Source: F23-D06 sp947167635 (lineage in GTDB: Bacteria > Bacteroidota > Bacteroidia > Bacteroidales > WCHB1-69). From it: a DNA stretch of 44,581 nt. The stretch spans positions 1 to 44,581 of the forward strand of contig CAMVIT010000021.1 in the NCBI GenBank assembly GCA_947167635.1, given 5' to 3'. Positions within the stretch are counted from its first letter, which is position 1. Each line of letters starts with the position of its first letter. This document shows, one piece after another, positions 1 to 9,200 of the stretch. The translations under genes were made by a program, and so were the position numbers. The notes under the pieces were generated by a model that did not search any database, had not been told where the DNA came from, and worked only from the letters and a program-made list of their open reading frames with translations.

Positions 1-55
1 ACTCACGACCTCCTGACTGCCAGTCAGACGCTCTAGCCAACTGAGCTAACGCCCC
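1..55 (-). tRNA. tRNA-Ala (anticodon GGC), 5' part only
   Basis: The minus strand starts with the acceptor strand GGGGCGT and a typical D-arm (TAGCTCAGTTGGCTAGAGC). The anticodon arm follows, with stem TCTGA/TCAGG and loop CTGGCAG, giving anticodon GGC (Ala). The T-arm and 3' end lie beyond base 1. It follows rpsJ on the same strand, 55 bases after its stop codon. I see no clear TAnnTTTG box just before it, so it may be cotranscribed with rpsJ. Confidence 0.9.
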
Positions 56-110
56 GTGTTTTTGTAAAAACGCATATTCAACACGTTCCTACAAAAAATT
101 CATCCTTTCA

Positions 111-425
111 TCACACTTTAATCTCAACGTCCACGCCGCTCGGCAATTCGAGCTTCATGAGGGCATCGATGGTCTTCGTGGTGGTGCCGTAGATGTCAAG
201 GATTCTCTTGTAAGTGGAAAGCTGGAATTGCTCTCTGGATTTCTTGTTTACAAAAGTGGAACGGTTCACGGTGAAGATCTTGGTGTGTGTGGGAAGGGGG
301 ATCGGTCCTACCAGCACCACCTTGTCGTCCTTCACGCCATTGACCGTCTTGACGATCTTCTCGGCCGACTTGTCAACCAAGGTGTGGTCGAATGATTTCA
401 ATTTGATTCTGATTCTGTGACTCAC
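111..425 (-). CDS. rpsJ: 30S ribosomal protein S10
   Basis: This 104-residue protein has the normal S10 length and the family signature around GPIPLPT (residues 41-47), followed by the loop that contacts 16S rRNA. S10 is part of the 30S head. In many bacteria, as NusE, it also joins the NusB antitermination complex. It lies 54 bases after fusA on the same strand, as the last protein gene of an rpsL-rpsG-fusA-rpsJ run. In most Bacteroidota this run continues directly into rplC and the S10 operon. Here the next feature is a tRNA-Ala. The ORF ends GTG TGA. Identification is secure from sequence and gene order. Confidence 0.97.
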   Translation of the reverse strand: MSHRIRIKLKSFDHTLVDKSAEKIVKTVNGVKDDKVVLVGPIPLPTHTKIFTVNRSTFVNKKSREQFQLSTYKRILDIYGTTTKTIDALMKLELPSGVDVEIKV

Positions 426-479
426 TTTTCTTTAATTTTAGTTGTTATATAACGTTATTAACTAGTTTCATTTACTCTT

Positions 480-2573
480 TTAAAGTATAAATCTTCCCAC
501 ATTCATGATGTAATCCTTGACATCGGCCGGCACTTCGGCGTACTTCAAGAACTCCATGCTGAAGGTGGCGCGTCCTTGACTGATGGAGCGTAGCGTGGTG
601 ACATATCCGAACATCTCGGCCAACGGCACCTGCGAGTGGATGACCTGGAATCCCACCTTGGCGTCGATTTGCTCGAGCACCGAGCGGCGACGGTTAAGGT
701 CACCTGTCACATTGCCGATGTACTCGTCGGGCGTGGTGATTTCCACATGCATGATCGGTTCCAAGATGGCGGTGTTTGTCTTTTGCAGCGCATCGCGGAA
801 GCCGATCTTGGCGCAGATTTCAAAGGCCAATGCATCGGAATCCACGGGATGTGCCTCTCCGTCGGTGACCTTGACGGCCATCGACAGGATCGGGAACCCG
901 TACTTGCCGTTGAGCATTGCGGTCTTGAATCCCTTCTCGGCACCAGCGAGGTACTCTTTCGGTATCACGCCGCCCTTGACGAGGTTCTCGAACTGCAAGC
1001 CCTTTTCGTCGTATGGCAGGGGGGACATCTCGAAGTCCATCACGGCGAACGAACCCTTGCCGCCTGTCTGCCGCTTGTAGGCGGAGTGGAAGGCGACGGG
1101 GGCGATGAGGGCCTCCTTGTAGGCGACTCTCGGTTTGCCGTGGTTGCACTCGACGCCGAACTCGCGTTTGAGGCGGTCCAGCAGGATGTCAAGGTGCAAC
1201 TCGCCCATGCCACTGATGAGCACTTGTCCTGACTCGCTGTCGGTCTTCACTTGGAAGGTCGGGTCCTCTTCGGCCAGCTTGTCGAGGGCACTCATCATCT
1301 TCTCCTCATCGTCCTTGGTTTTGGCCTCGACTGCGATTTGAATCACAGGTTCGGGGAAGACGATGTTTTCGAGAGCAATAGGGTGCCGCTCGTCGGTCAG
1401 CGAGTCGCCCGTGTGGATTTCCTTCATGCCCACGAGGGCCACGATATTGCCTGCCGTGACGCTTTCCAACGGCTGTTGCTTGTTGGAGTGCATCTGCAGG
1501 ATCTTGGCCACGCGCTCCCTTTTGCCTGTACTGACGTTATAGACTGTCTCGCCGCTCTTCAGCACGCCGGAATAGACCTTTATGAAGGTCAGCTTGCCGA
1601 CGTACGGGTCGGTGGCAATCTTAAAGGCCAATGCCGCGAAGGGCGCCGTGGAATCCATCGGGCGTTGCTCCTCGGTCTCACTCTTGGGGTTGATACCGCT
1701 GATAGCGGGCATGTCCAAGGGAGAAGGCAGATACTCCACAATGGCGTCGAGCAGTTTTTGCACTCCCTTGTTCTTGAATGACGACCCGCAGAGAACGGGC
1801 TGAATCTTACGCTCAAGGGTGGCCTTTCTGATGATGGCAACCAACTCCTCGCGGGTGATGCTGTCGCTGTCAGCGAAATACTTCTCCATCAGCTGCTCGT
1901 CCATCTCGGCCAGTGTCTCCAACAGGTTGGTGCGATAGATTTCGACCTCGTCAGCCATATCCTCGGGAATGGGAATCTCCCCGTAGGTGTTGCCTTGGTC
2001 TTCTTCGCTCCACTGGTAGGCCTTCATATCAAGCAAATCGACAAGACCGATGAAGGAGTCCTCCGCTCCAATGGGGAGCTGGAGGGGCAGGGGGTGTGCT
2101 TTCAGCTTTTCGCGAATCTGATCGACGACTGCGAGAAAGTTGGCCCCGGAGCGATCCATCTTGTTGACGTAGCAGATGCGTGCCACGTTGTACTTGTCGG
2201 CTTGGCGCCATACGGTTTCGGACTGGGCTTCCACGCCGCCAACGGCGCAGAAGATAGCTACGGCTCCATCCAATATTCTCAAAGAACGTTCTACTTCGAC
2301 CGTAAAATCGACGTGCCCTGGGGTGTCGATGATGTTGATCTTGTAGTCATTTGACTGGTGTTTCCACATCACTGTGGTGGCGGCGGAGGTGATGGTGATT
2401 CCTCGTTCCTGTTCCTGCACCATCCAGTCCATGGTGGCAGTGCCTTCGTCAACCTCGCCGATTTTGTAGTTTTTCCCCGTATAGTACAAGATGCGCTCGG
2501 TGGTCGTGGTCTTGCCGGCGTCAATATGGGCCATTATGCCGATATTGCGTATTTTGAGCAGGTCTTCAGCCAT
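480..2573 (-). CDS. fusA: Translation elongation factor G
   Basis: This 697-residue GTPase catalyses ribosomal translocation. The N-terminal G domain shows the P-loop AHIDAGKTTTTER (about residues 15-27), the switch II motif DTPGHVDF and the NKMD base-recognition motif. Domains II to V follow at the usual total length. It lies between rpsG (45-base gap) and rpsJ, the standard str-operon position. It has no frameshift and no obvious missing motif. Bacteroidota often carry additional EF-G paralogues, but the position beside rpsG/rpsL supports this being the main fusA. Confidence 0.98.
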   Translation of the reverse strand: MAEDLLKIRNIGIMAHIDAGKTTTTERILYYTGKNYKIGEVDEGTATMDWMVQEQERGITITSAATTVMWKHQSNDYKINIIDTPGHVDFTVEVERSLRILDGAVAIFCAVGGVEAQSETVWRQADKYNVARICYVNKMDRSGANFLAVVDQIREKLKAHPLPLQLPIGAEDSFIGLVDLLDMKAYQWSEEDQGNTYGEIPIPEDMADEVEIYRTNLLETLAEMDEQLMEKYFADSDSITREELVAIIRKATLERKIQPVLCGSSFKNKGVQKLLDAIVEYLPSPLDMPAISGINPKSETEEQRPMDSTAPFAALAFKIATDPYVGKLTFIKVYSGVLKSGETVYNVSTGKRERVAKILQMHSNKQQPLESVTAGNIVALVGMKEIHTGDSLTDERHPIALENIVFPEPVIQIAVEAKTKDDEEKMMSALDKLAEEDPTFQVKTDSESGQVLISGMGELHLDILLDRLKREFGVECNHGKPRVAYKEALIAPVAFHSAYKRQTGGKGSFAVMDFEMSPLPYDEKGLQFENLVKGGVIPKEYLAGAEKGFKTAMLNGKYGFPILSMAVKVTDGEAHPVDSDALAFEICAKIGFRDALQKTNTAILEPIMHVEITTPDEYIGNVTGDLNRRRSVLEQIDAKVGFQVIHSQVPLAEMFGYVTTLRSISQGRATFSMEFLKYAEVPADVKDYIMNVGRFIL

Positions 2574-2618
2574 CGTGTCGTCTCCTTGGTGTACGGGAAT
2601 TTGAGTGTCCTCAGGCGA

Positions 2619-3086
2619 CTACGAACGCATGTGGGCAAATGCCTTGTTGGCTTCGGCCATTCTGTGGATTTCCTCTTTTCTCTTGAAAGCGGCGCCTTCA
2701 GACTTATATGCAGCCATTATTTCCTGGGCCAGCTTGTCGGCCATGGTTTGCTCATGGCGTTTGCGGGCGAAGGAGATGAGGCTCTTCATACCGATAGATT
2801 GTTTTCTGCCCGGCTTGATCTCTTCAGGGACGGGCAGGGTGGTGCCACCGACACGTTTACTTTTGACCTCGACGCTGGGGGTGACGTTTTCCAACGCTTT
2901 TTTCCAGACTTCGATGCCGTTCTCTTTGGTCTTCTCCTCTACAATGTCAATGGCCTTATAGAAAATCTCGAATGCGAGATTCTTTTTGCCTTTCAACATG
3001 ATATTATTGACGAATTTGGTCACAAGCTCGTCATTGAACTTAGGATCTGGAAGAATGATCCTTTTTTTTGCGTGTGAATTTCTCAT
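2619..3086 (-). CDS. rpsG: 30S ribosomal protein S7
   Basis: This 155-residue protein is a small-subunit head protein that nucleates assembly of the 3' domain of 16S rRNA. The N-terminal stretch (MRNSHAKKR then LPDPKF), the GGTTLPVP segment near the middle and the C-terminal end FAHMRS are typical of S7. It lies between rpsL (82-base gap) and fusA (45-base gap) on the minus strand, in normal str-operon order. Its length is close to the family norm. Confidence 0.97.
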   Translation of the reverse strand: MRNSHAKKRIILPDPKFNDELVTKFVNNIMLKGKKNLAFEIFYKAIDIVEEKTKENGIEVWKKALENVTPSVEVKSKRVGGTTLPVPEEIKPGRKQSIGMKSLISFARKRHEQTMADKLAQEIMAAYKSEGAAFKRKEEIHRMAEANKAFAHMRS

Positions 3087-3168
3087 TTTCTTGTATCTTC
3101 AATAAATGTTATTTACTCTTGAGTCGCCAATCACGGCGGTCAATTTACTTTTTTGGGGTTGAAATTAA

Positions 3169-3552
<384 letters not shown>

Positions 3553-3612
3553 ACAATCGGTTGTGTTAATCTTTTAATTTATAATCTATTTTCCCTTGAT
3601 TTTTTGGGGCTG

Positions 3613-3620
3613 CAAAAATA
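3613..3620 (-). promoter_or_regulatory. -7 promoter box for the rpsL operon
   Basis: The minus strand reads TATTTTTG, a full match to the Bacteroidota -7 consensus TAnnTTTG, about 60 bases before the rpsL start. No good TTTG -33 element stands at the usual 19-20 base spacing. The upstream region is very T/A rich. Confidence 0.7.
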
Positions 3621-3668
3621 CACTTTTTTTGATAATCTTTTGTCTTTCAAATATTTTTTTATCAACAA

Positions 3669-3693
3669 TAAAAAAACCGCCCTTGCAGGCGGT
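3669..3693 (-). terminator. Rho-independent terminator after the ECF/Spy-like unit
   Basis: A 6-bp stem ACCGCC/GGCGGT (3676-3681 with 3688-3693) has a 6-base loop. On the minus strand it is followed by a run of seven T (plus-strand A at 3670-3676). It lies 20 bases after the stop of the Spy-like gene. Confidence 0.85.
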
Positions 3694-3713
3694 CCGTGTG
3701 ATGTTTAACGCTG

Positions 3714-4235
3714 TTATCGTCTTGCCTTATGCGGGGTGGCGGAAGGCGTTTTAGTGGAATCTTCTGCCTTTTTCTTACCCACCGAAAGACTTCTCTTGTA
3801 CCGTTCGTCTATTTTGTAGAACTCCTGCAAATGTTTTGGGGAGAGCATGGTCTTGAGCTTCTTGTAGAAATTGGTCTCCAACGTGAGGAGGTTCTTTTTA
3901 AGCTCGAATTTCTGGTCAAAAAGATAAGTGATCTGGCTGTCCGTGAGCTCCTCGCATTTTTTCTCCTCATCGCAGTTGGGGCAGTTGGGACAGTTCACCT
4001 TGATGCCCTTCTTTTCGATGTTGGCACGATATGTCTCGTGCAGTTTAACCTCGCTGCGGAGATATTGCTCGTATGCGGCCCAGAAGGTCTTTGCTTCGGT
4101 CGCGGTGGGATGGAAATGGGTTTTCATGTTGAGGACCCGGTCCTGGACGATCTTGTTGCCGTCGATTTTGTCCTGGGCATTGGACGCGGCAATGCCGGCG
4201 ACCAACAGCATGGCGATGATGAATATGCGTTTCAT
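3714..4235 (-). CDS. Cys-rich Spy/CpxP-like periplasmic protein
   Basis: This 173-residue protein starts with a signal peptide (MKRIFIIAMLLVAGIAASNA, cleavage before QDK). The mature part is mostly helical and charged, with repeated Leu/Phe heptads and a segment TMLSPKHLQEFYKID that resembles the LTxxQ-type helical fold of Spy/CpxP chaperones. An insert has the pattern CPNCPNCDEEKKC, four cysteines in 13 residues, which could bind a metal or form disulfides. It lies 13 bases after the anti-sigma-like gene and is last in the unit. By analogy with other Bacteroidota ECF loci it is probably an envelope-stress or metal-stress effector. The Spy/CpxP assignment rests on overall pattern only. Confidence 0.6.
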   Translation of the reverse strand: MKRIFIIAMLLVAGIAASNAQDKIDGNKIVQDRVLNMKTHFHPTATEAKTFWAAYEQYLRSEVKLHETYRANIEKKGIKVNCPNCPNCDEEKKCEELTDSQITYLFDQKFELKKNLLTLETNFYKKLKTMLSPKHLQEFYKIDERYKRSLSVGKKKAEDSTKTPSATPHKARR

Positions 4236-4248
4236 AGTGGTTTTTGTT

Positions 4249-4563
4249 TTAAAAATTGTAATAATCCATCTGGGCCAGTTCGGTGTTGTAGTAGTCGATC
4301 ATCTGTTCTTCCAACTCCTTTTCCTCTTGAGCGGCCTCAATGACAATCTGCTTTTGGTTCTCTTGTTGCTGTTTCCGGAAATTGAGGAACAATGTGCTCG
4401 CTATGGCAAGCAGCGCAACCGCGGCGGCAGAAAGGAAAAACAGGTTGCGCCGTGTGGCCCTCTCTTTCCGTATGGTGTTTATCATCCGGGAAGGCAATTG
4501 CTCAAAGTAGCCCTCCGGTACGTCGTAATGCTCGTTTCGCTCTATTTTTTCAATGTCAATCAT
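4249..4563 (-). CDS. Small single-pass membrane protein, probable anti-sigma factor
   Basis: This 104-residue protein has a cytoplasmic N-terminal part (residues 1-38) containing YDVPEGYFEQLPSRM, a stretch common in small proteins next to Bacteroidota ECF sigma genes. One transmembrane helix follows at about residues 40-60. The periplasmic tail is Gln/Glu-rich and ends in DYYNTELAQMDYYNF. It has no zinc-binding HxxxCxxC motif, so it is not a classic ZAS-type anti-sigma factor. It lies between the ECF sigma gene (41-base gap) and the Spy-like gene (13-base gap). The anti-sigma role is inferred from topology and neighbours. Confidence 0.55.
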   Translation of the reverse strand: MIDIEKIERNEHYDVPEGYFEQLPSRMINTIRKERATRRNLFFLSAAAVALLAIASTLFLNFRKQQQENQKQIVIEAAQEEKELEEQMIDYYNTELAQMDYYNF

Positions 4564-4604
4564 AGTGGTGAGAAAAAAGAAACATTAGCAAGACACTTGA
4601 TTTT

Positions 4605-5162
4605 CTAAAAGGTTAAATGCTCCGACAAATTTTTTTTGATTTTTTCCATGGCGAAATGATACGAGGCCTTCAAGGCGCTTTCGGAGGTGTCGAAAATCTT
4701 GGACATTTCGGCGTATGGAGTCTCGTCGTAATAGCGCATGGTGAAGACGGCGCGCTGCTTGGGCGGAAGACGAAGTATGGCCTCCTGAAGCAGATGCTCA
4801 ATCTCGTTCGGCGAGATGAAATTTGTCTCCGGCTGGGAGACCACCAGGAAATCGGTGTAGTTGTCATCGGAGAGGTTGAGCAGCTTTTTCTTCTTCTCCA
4901 CGTATGTCAACGCCTCGTTGACGCTGACTTTGGTGATCCAGGTCTTGAGACTGGAATCGCCCCTGAAATTGTCGAGGTGCCGCCAGATTTTGATGCAGAC
5001 ATTCTGGGTCACATCGTTGGCATCCTCGTGCAGGGTGACGATACGGCGGGCATTATAGTAGATCACCCGCTGATATTTTTTCAGCAGCAACTCGAAGGCC
5101 TGCTCTTTGGTCTTCTTGTTTGCAAACAAGGCAAGAATGAACTCGTCGGTGGGTTCTGGCAT
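4605..5162 (-). CDS. ECF (sigma-70 family) RNA polymerase sigma factor
   Basis: This 185-residue protein has the two domains of an ECF sigma factor. Region 2 is seen around DANDVTQNVCIKIWRHLDNF (about residues 47-66), with the -10 recognition helix and the WITKV segment. Region 4 follows around LPPKQRAVFTMRYYDE and a helix-turn-helix up to SESALKASYHFA. It starts 9 bases after the stop of the transketolase subunit, so the two are probably cotranscribed. The next two genes are a membrane protein and a Spy-like periplasmic protein. That points to control of an envelope or metal stress response, but the target promoters cannot be read here. Confidence 0.92.
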   Translation of the reverse strand: MPEPTDEFILALFANKKTKEQAFELLLKKYQRVIYYNARRIVTLHEDANDVTQNVCIKIWRHLDNFRGDSSLKTWITKVSVNEALTYVEKKKKLLNLSDDNYTDFLVVSQPETNFISPNEIEHLLQEAILRLPPKQRAVFTMRYYDETPYAEMSKIFDTSESALKASYHFAMEKIKKNLSEHLTF

Positions 5163-5171
5163 TATACTTAT

Positions 5172-6122
5172 TTATTTGCGGGCAATGGCCTTTTTACAAG
5201 CATCCATGATATGCTCCGTATCCAAGCCGTACTCTTTCAACAATTCATCGGGGGTGCCGCTTTCGCCAAACTTGTCATCCACAGCGACCATTTCGACGGG
5301 GACAGGCAGCTCGCGTGCCAGCAGCTGGCAGATGGAGTCGCCAAGGCCGCCATTCATCAGATGTTCCTCAGCGGTCACGGCGCAACGGGTCCTGTTGACA
5401 CTCTCCAGCACGGCAGCCTCGTCCAGGGGCTTGATGGTGGCAATGTCGATAACCTCCACAGAAAAGCCCTGCTCGGCCAGAATGCGCGCGGACTGCACAG
5501 CCGGATAGACCATGTGTCCGGTGGCGAAAATGGTGACATCCGTGCCTTCGTTCAGGAGAATGGCCTTGCCGATCACGAAAGGCTCTTCCGGCATGAAGTT
5601 GGGCACAGCGGGACGGCCGAAACGCAAATAGACCGGACCGACATACTCTGCGGCGGCCAGCGTGGCCATCTTGGTCTGGTTGTAGTCGCACGGGTTGATG
5701 ACAACCATGTTGGGCAGCATCCTCATCAATCCAAGATCCTCCATCATCTCATGGGTGGCGCCATCCTCGCCGACGGTAAGGCCGGCATGGGACGCACAGA
5801 TCTTGACATTGAGGTTGGAATAGGCCACCGTCATGCGGATCTGGTCATATACACGTCCGGAAATGAAGCCCGCGAAGGCGGCGGCAAAAGGAACCTTGCC
5901 GCTCAATGCCAAGCCTGCCGAAATGCCTATCATGTTGGCCTCGGCTATGCCCACTTGGATGAAACGATCCGGGAATGCGGCCTTGAAATCCCCCATCTTG
6001 ACGCTGCCCGTGACATCTCCCGTGAGGGCGAAGACGTTAGGATTACGCTGGCCGGCCTCCACCAAACCCGCTCCGAAACCGGAACGAGTATCTTTTAATA
6101 CGATGCTCTCTATATTTTCCAT
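5172..6122 (-). CDS. Transketolase, C-terminal subunit (split enzyme)
   Basis: This 316-residue protein covers the pyrimidine-binding and C-terminal domains of transketolase, which moves a two-carbon unit between sugar phosphates in the non-oxidative pentose phosphate pathway. Visible features are the GIAEANMIGISAGLA stretch with the catalytic Glu, the HAGLTVGEDGATHE segment and the C-terminal EEHLMNGGLGDS segment. The thiamine diphosphate-binding N-terminal subunit is normally encoded just upstream. Here the upstream neighbour is divergent and unrelated, so the partner must lie elsewhere. A related two-subunit family (1-deoxyxylulose-5-phosphate synthase type) is less likely from length and motifs. 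Confidence 0.88.
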   Translation of the reverse strand: MENIESIVLKDTRSGFGAGLVEAGQRNPNVFALTGDVTGSVKMGDFKAAFPDRFIQVGIAEANMIGISAGLALSGKVPFAAAFAGFISGRVYDQIRMTVAYSNLNVKICASHAGLTVGEDGATHEMMEDLGLMRMLPNMVVINPCDYNQTKMATLAAAEYVGPVYLRFGRPAVPNFMPEEPFVIGKAILLNEGTDVTIFATGHMVYPAVQSARILAEQGFSVEVIDIATIKPLDEAAVLESVNRTRCAVTAEEHLMNGGLGDSICQLLARELPVPVEMVAVDDKFGESGTPDELLKEYGLDTEHIMDACKKAIARK

Positions 6123-6141
6123 AGTGTAAAAATTTTGCGCG

Positions 6142-6149
6142 CAAAGATA
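6142..6149 (-). promoter_or_regulatory. -7 promoter box for the transketolase/ECF unit
   Basis: The minus strand reads TATCTTTG, matching TAnnTTTG, 20 bases before the transketolase start codon. No clear -33 TTTG stands at standard spacing. The same promoter probably serves the sigma factor gene 9 bases beyond the transketolase stop. Confidence 0.7.
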
Positions 6150-6214
6150 CGAAATTTGCCAAATGACTGTTATTAAATAATCCTTTTTATTTTAAACAAC
6201 CTGTCCTTTCGCGG

Positions 6215-9200
6215 ATGAGAATACGGCTACTCAAGGTCTTGATGCTTGCAACAGCCTTACTGTCAACACACAAGGCATTCCCGCAATTTGTCGGGGAGCC
6301 TCGTGTCAAAAGCTGTGTGGCCGATGCTTTCATCCTCAAGATAGACACGCTCTCCATCGTCCCCAACTCCTTTTCCATAGTGGACGTGGACACCTCGCAG
6401 TACCGGATCGACCCCATCGCCGCCAAACTCTACCTTTGCGACTCCACCCTGCTTGGCCGCACTCTGGTATGCCAGTACACAGTCTATCGTCTGGACTTCT
6501 CCGCCCCGCTCCGCCACCGTCCGCTCTCACAAATAGAAGGCTCGGGCGGACGTCTGATCCCCGTCGCCGCAAGTTCCCAACCCCCTGTCGAGCTATACGA
6601 CGACGCACAGCTCTCCACATCGGGGCATGTGTCACGCGGGATCACCATCGGCAACAACCAGGACCCTGTGCTCAATTCTTCCCTCAATCTGCAGATTGCA
6701 GGCAATCTATCCGACGATTTCCGAATCATGGCCTCCATCTCCGACAAGAACATCCCCATCCAACCCGAAGGCAACACGCGCTACCTGTCGGACATTAATA
6801 ATGTATTTATTACATTATATTATAAGGATGTGGCACGAATAAACGCCGGCGACATTTCCATCCAATCACCCGTTTCCGACTTTCTCTCCGTGTCGAGAAA
6901 TCTTTTGGGCATGGAGGCGTCCGTGCGTTATACGGCGACAGACAAAGTACAGGGCATCCATTCGTTAGGCGGCGGAGTGGCCAAGGGCAGCTTTGCACGG
7001 CAAAAACTCGCCGTCCAGAACGGCATGCAGGGACCCTACAAACTCTACGGAGCTCAGGGCGAAACCGGCATCGTCGTCATCGCGGGGTCTGAACGCGTCT
7101 ATATCGACGGCGTGCTGCTTGCCCGCGGGCAGGAAAACGACTATGTAATGGACTATAACACGGCGGAAATCACCTTCACCCCAGCCCAGATGATGTCGGC
7201 GGAAAAAAGAGTGTTCGTGGAATTCGAATATACGAACAGACATTTCACCCGAATCGGACTCTTCTCCTACAACGAACTGACCTTGGGCAAACGTAAGAAC
7301 CTACGGCTCAACGTAAACTATTATCGTGAGCAAGATTTGAAGAATCAGTCCGTGCAACCCGAATTGAACATGGATCAAATGCGTTTCCTGTCACTCATCG
7401 GCGACAACTGGCAGAACGCCTATTATGAGCAAGCAGATTCCACCGCTTTTTCCGAAAACAGGGTGTTGTATTGTCGGAAAGACACCTTGGTGGACGGCAT
7501 CACCTATCACAATGTTTACGAATATTCCACAGACAAGGATCGGCAGCTCTACAGCGTGAGCTTCACCTTCATGGGTCCCGGCAAGGGATCCTACGTCTTG
7601 CTGCGCAGTGCCGCCAACGGCCGGGTTTTCAGCTGGGTGGCGCCCGTGAACGGCGAGCCGCAGGGCGACTACAACCCCGTTTTGCTGCTGAGCACACCCC
7701 AACGCACGCAGATGGCCACATTGCAGGCCAAATACCAAATCCGCCCCACCACCCTGCTACAAGGCGAAGTGGCCCTGTCGGAACATGACCTGAACCTCTT
7801 TTCCAAACAAGACGACCGTGACAATGTGGGCTTTGCAAGCACACTGAACCTCAACCATCGCCACGCGCTTGGGAAAAACATCCCCGACAGCGCCCGATGG
7901 GATTTCTTTGGCGGAGTGGAATGGCAATTCATTCACAAGAATTTCCATGCTGTAGAGAGTCTCCGCGACGTGGAATTCGCCCGCACCTACAATCTGGATG
8001 GCGACCACTCGAATCTGCACTCGGAACAGATGCTGCATGCCCATGGGGGCTTTGAGAAGAGAAAATTGGCCCTCCTGCGCTACGACCTCAACTGGTTTTC
8101 CCGTTTGGGGAGCACCTCGGCACTACGGCAGGAACTCGTGACACAAGGCACCGTCGGACGGCTGCGGCTCCAAGCCCGGGCCGCCTTCCTGACAACAGCG
8201 GACAGCCTGCAGCGCAGCCGCTTCCTGACCACAGACGCAAAAATCGCCTATCAATTCAAAAACGTGGAAATAGGAGTGACCGACTTGCTGGAACGCAATC
8301 TCTTTCGAGATGCAATGACCGACACAGTACGATCCAACAGCTACGCATTCAACGAGTTATTGCTATACATCAAAAACAATGAACCATCATTATATAAATA
8401 CAATATTTCATACAAAAACCGAGTCGAATTTGCACCTGACACGAACGGTCTCCAGCTCCGGCAATCCATCCAAGAGGCCAATGCGCGTTTTCAATTCGAC
8501 AGGATAAAGAACCAGCATTTCGCCGTCCAAGCCACCTACAGGACACAAAAGATGCACCATGTCGTCCCGGGAAAAGGGCGGGAGCACTATTTTGTGGGGA
8601 ACATGGAATACACGGGGCGTTTTTTCCACAACGCACTATTGTGGAACACCTACTACGAGGCGGGAAGCTGCATGGAACAGAGGAAAACGTTCACTTTCCT
8701 GAAGGTCGCAACGGGACAAGGCACCCATGTGTGGCATGACTATAACGGCAACGGGGTTGAGGAGATGGACGAGTTCGAGGTGGCGGCCTTCCAGGACGAG
8801 GCCAACTATGTGAAGGTTTGGCTGACGGGAAACGACTATGTGAATGCCTACAGCAATGCCTTCACGCAAAGCATCCAGCTGCGGCCGGCGGCCGTTTGGA
8901 ACAACCAAAAGGGCTTCCGCCGCTTCCTGGCCCGATTCTCCGACGTGGCAAGTTTCCGCACACAGCTGCGTCATGTGAAGCCCAACTTCAACCCGTTCTA
9001 CGCCAACTTGGCCGACACCAACTTGCTGAGCCGCATCATGAACGTCAACAACACATTCTCTTTCAACAACAGCACGTCGAAGTTCGCCTTCGACTTTGTG
9101 GTGCAGAAGTCGCAGAACAAGAGTCTGATGTATTATGGCTTTGAGCAGAGCGAGAGCGAATCGCAGCAAGTGGTGCTTAAAAGCAACCTGAAGGGGCTTG

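Noticed and set aside
4617..6098. A 493-codon plus-strand frame over the ECF sigma and transketolase genes
   Set aside because: It spans two well-supported genes on the opposite strand and resembles no protein family.
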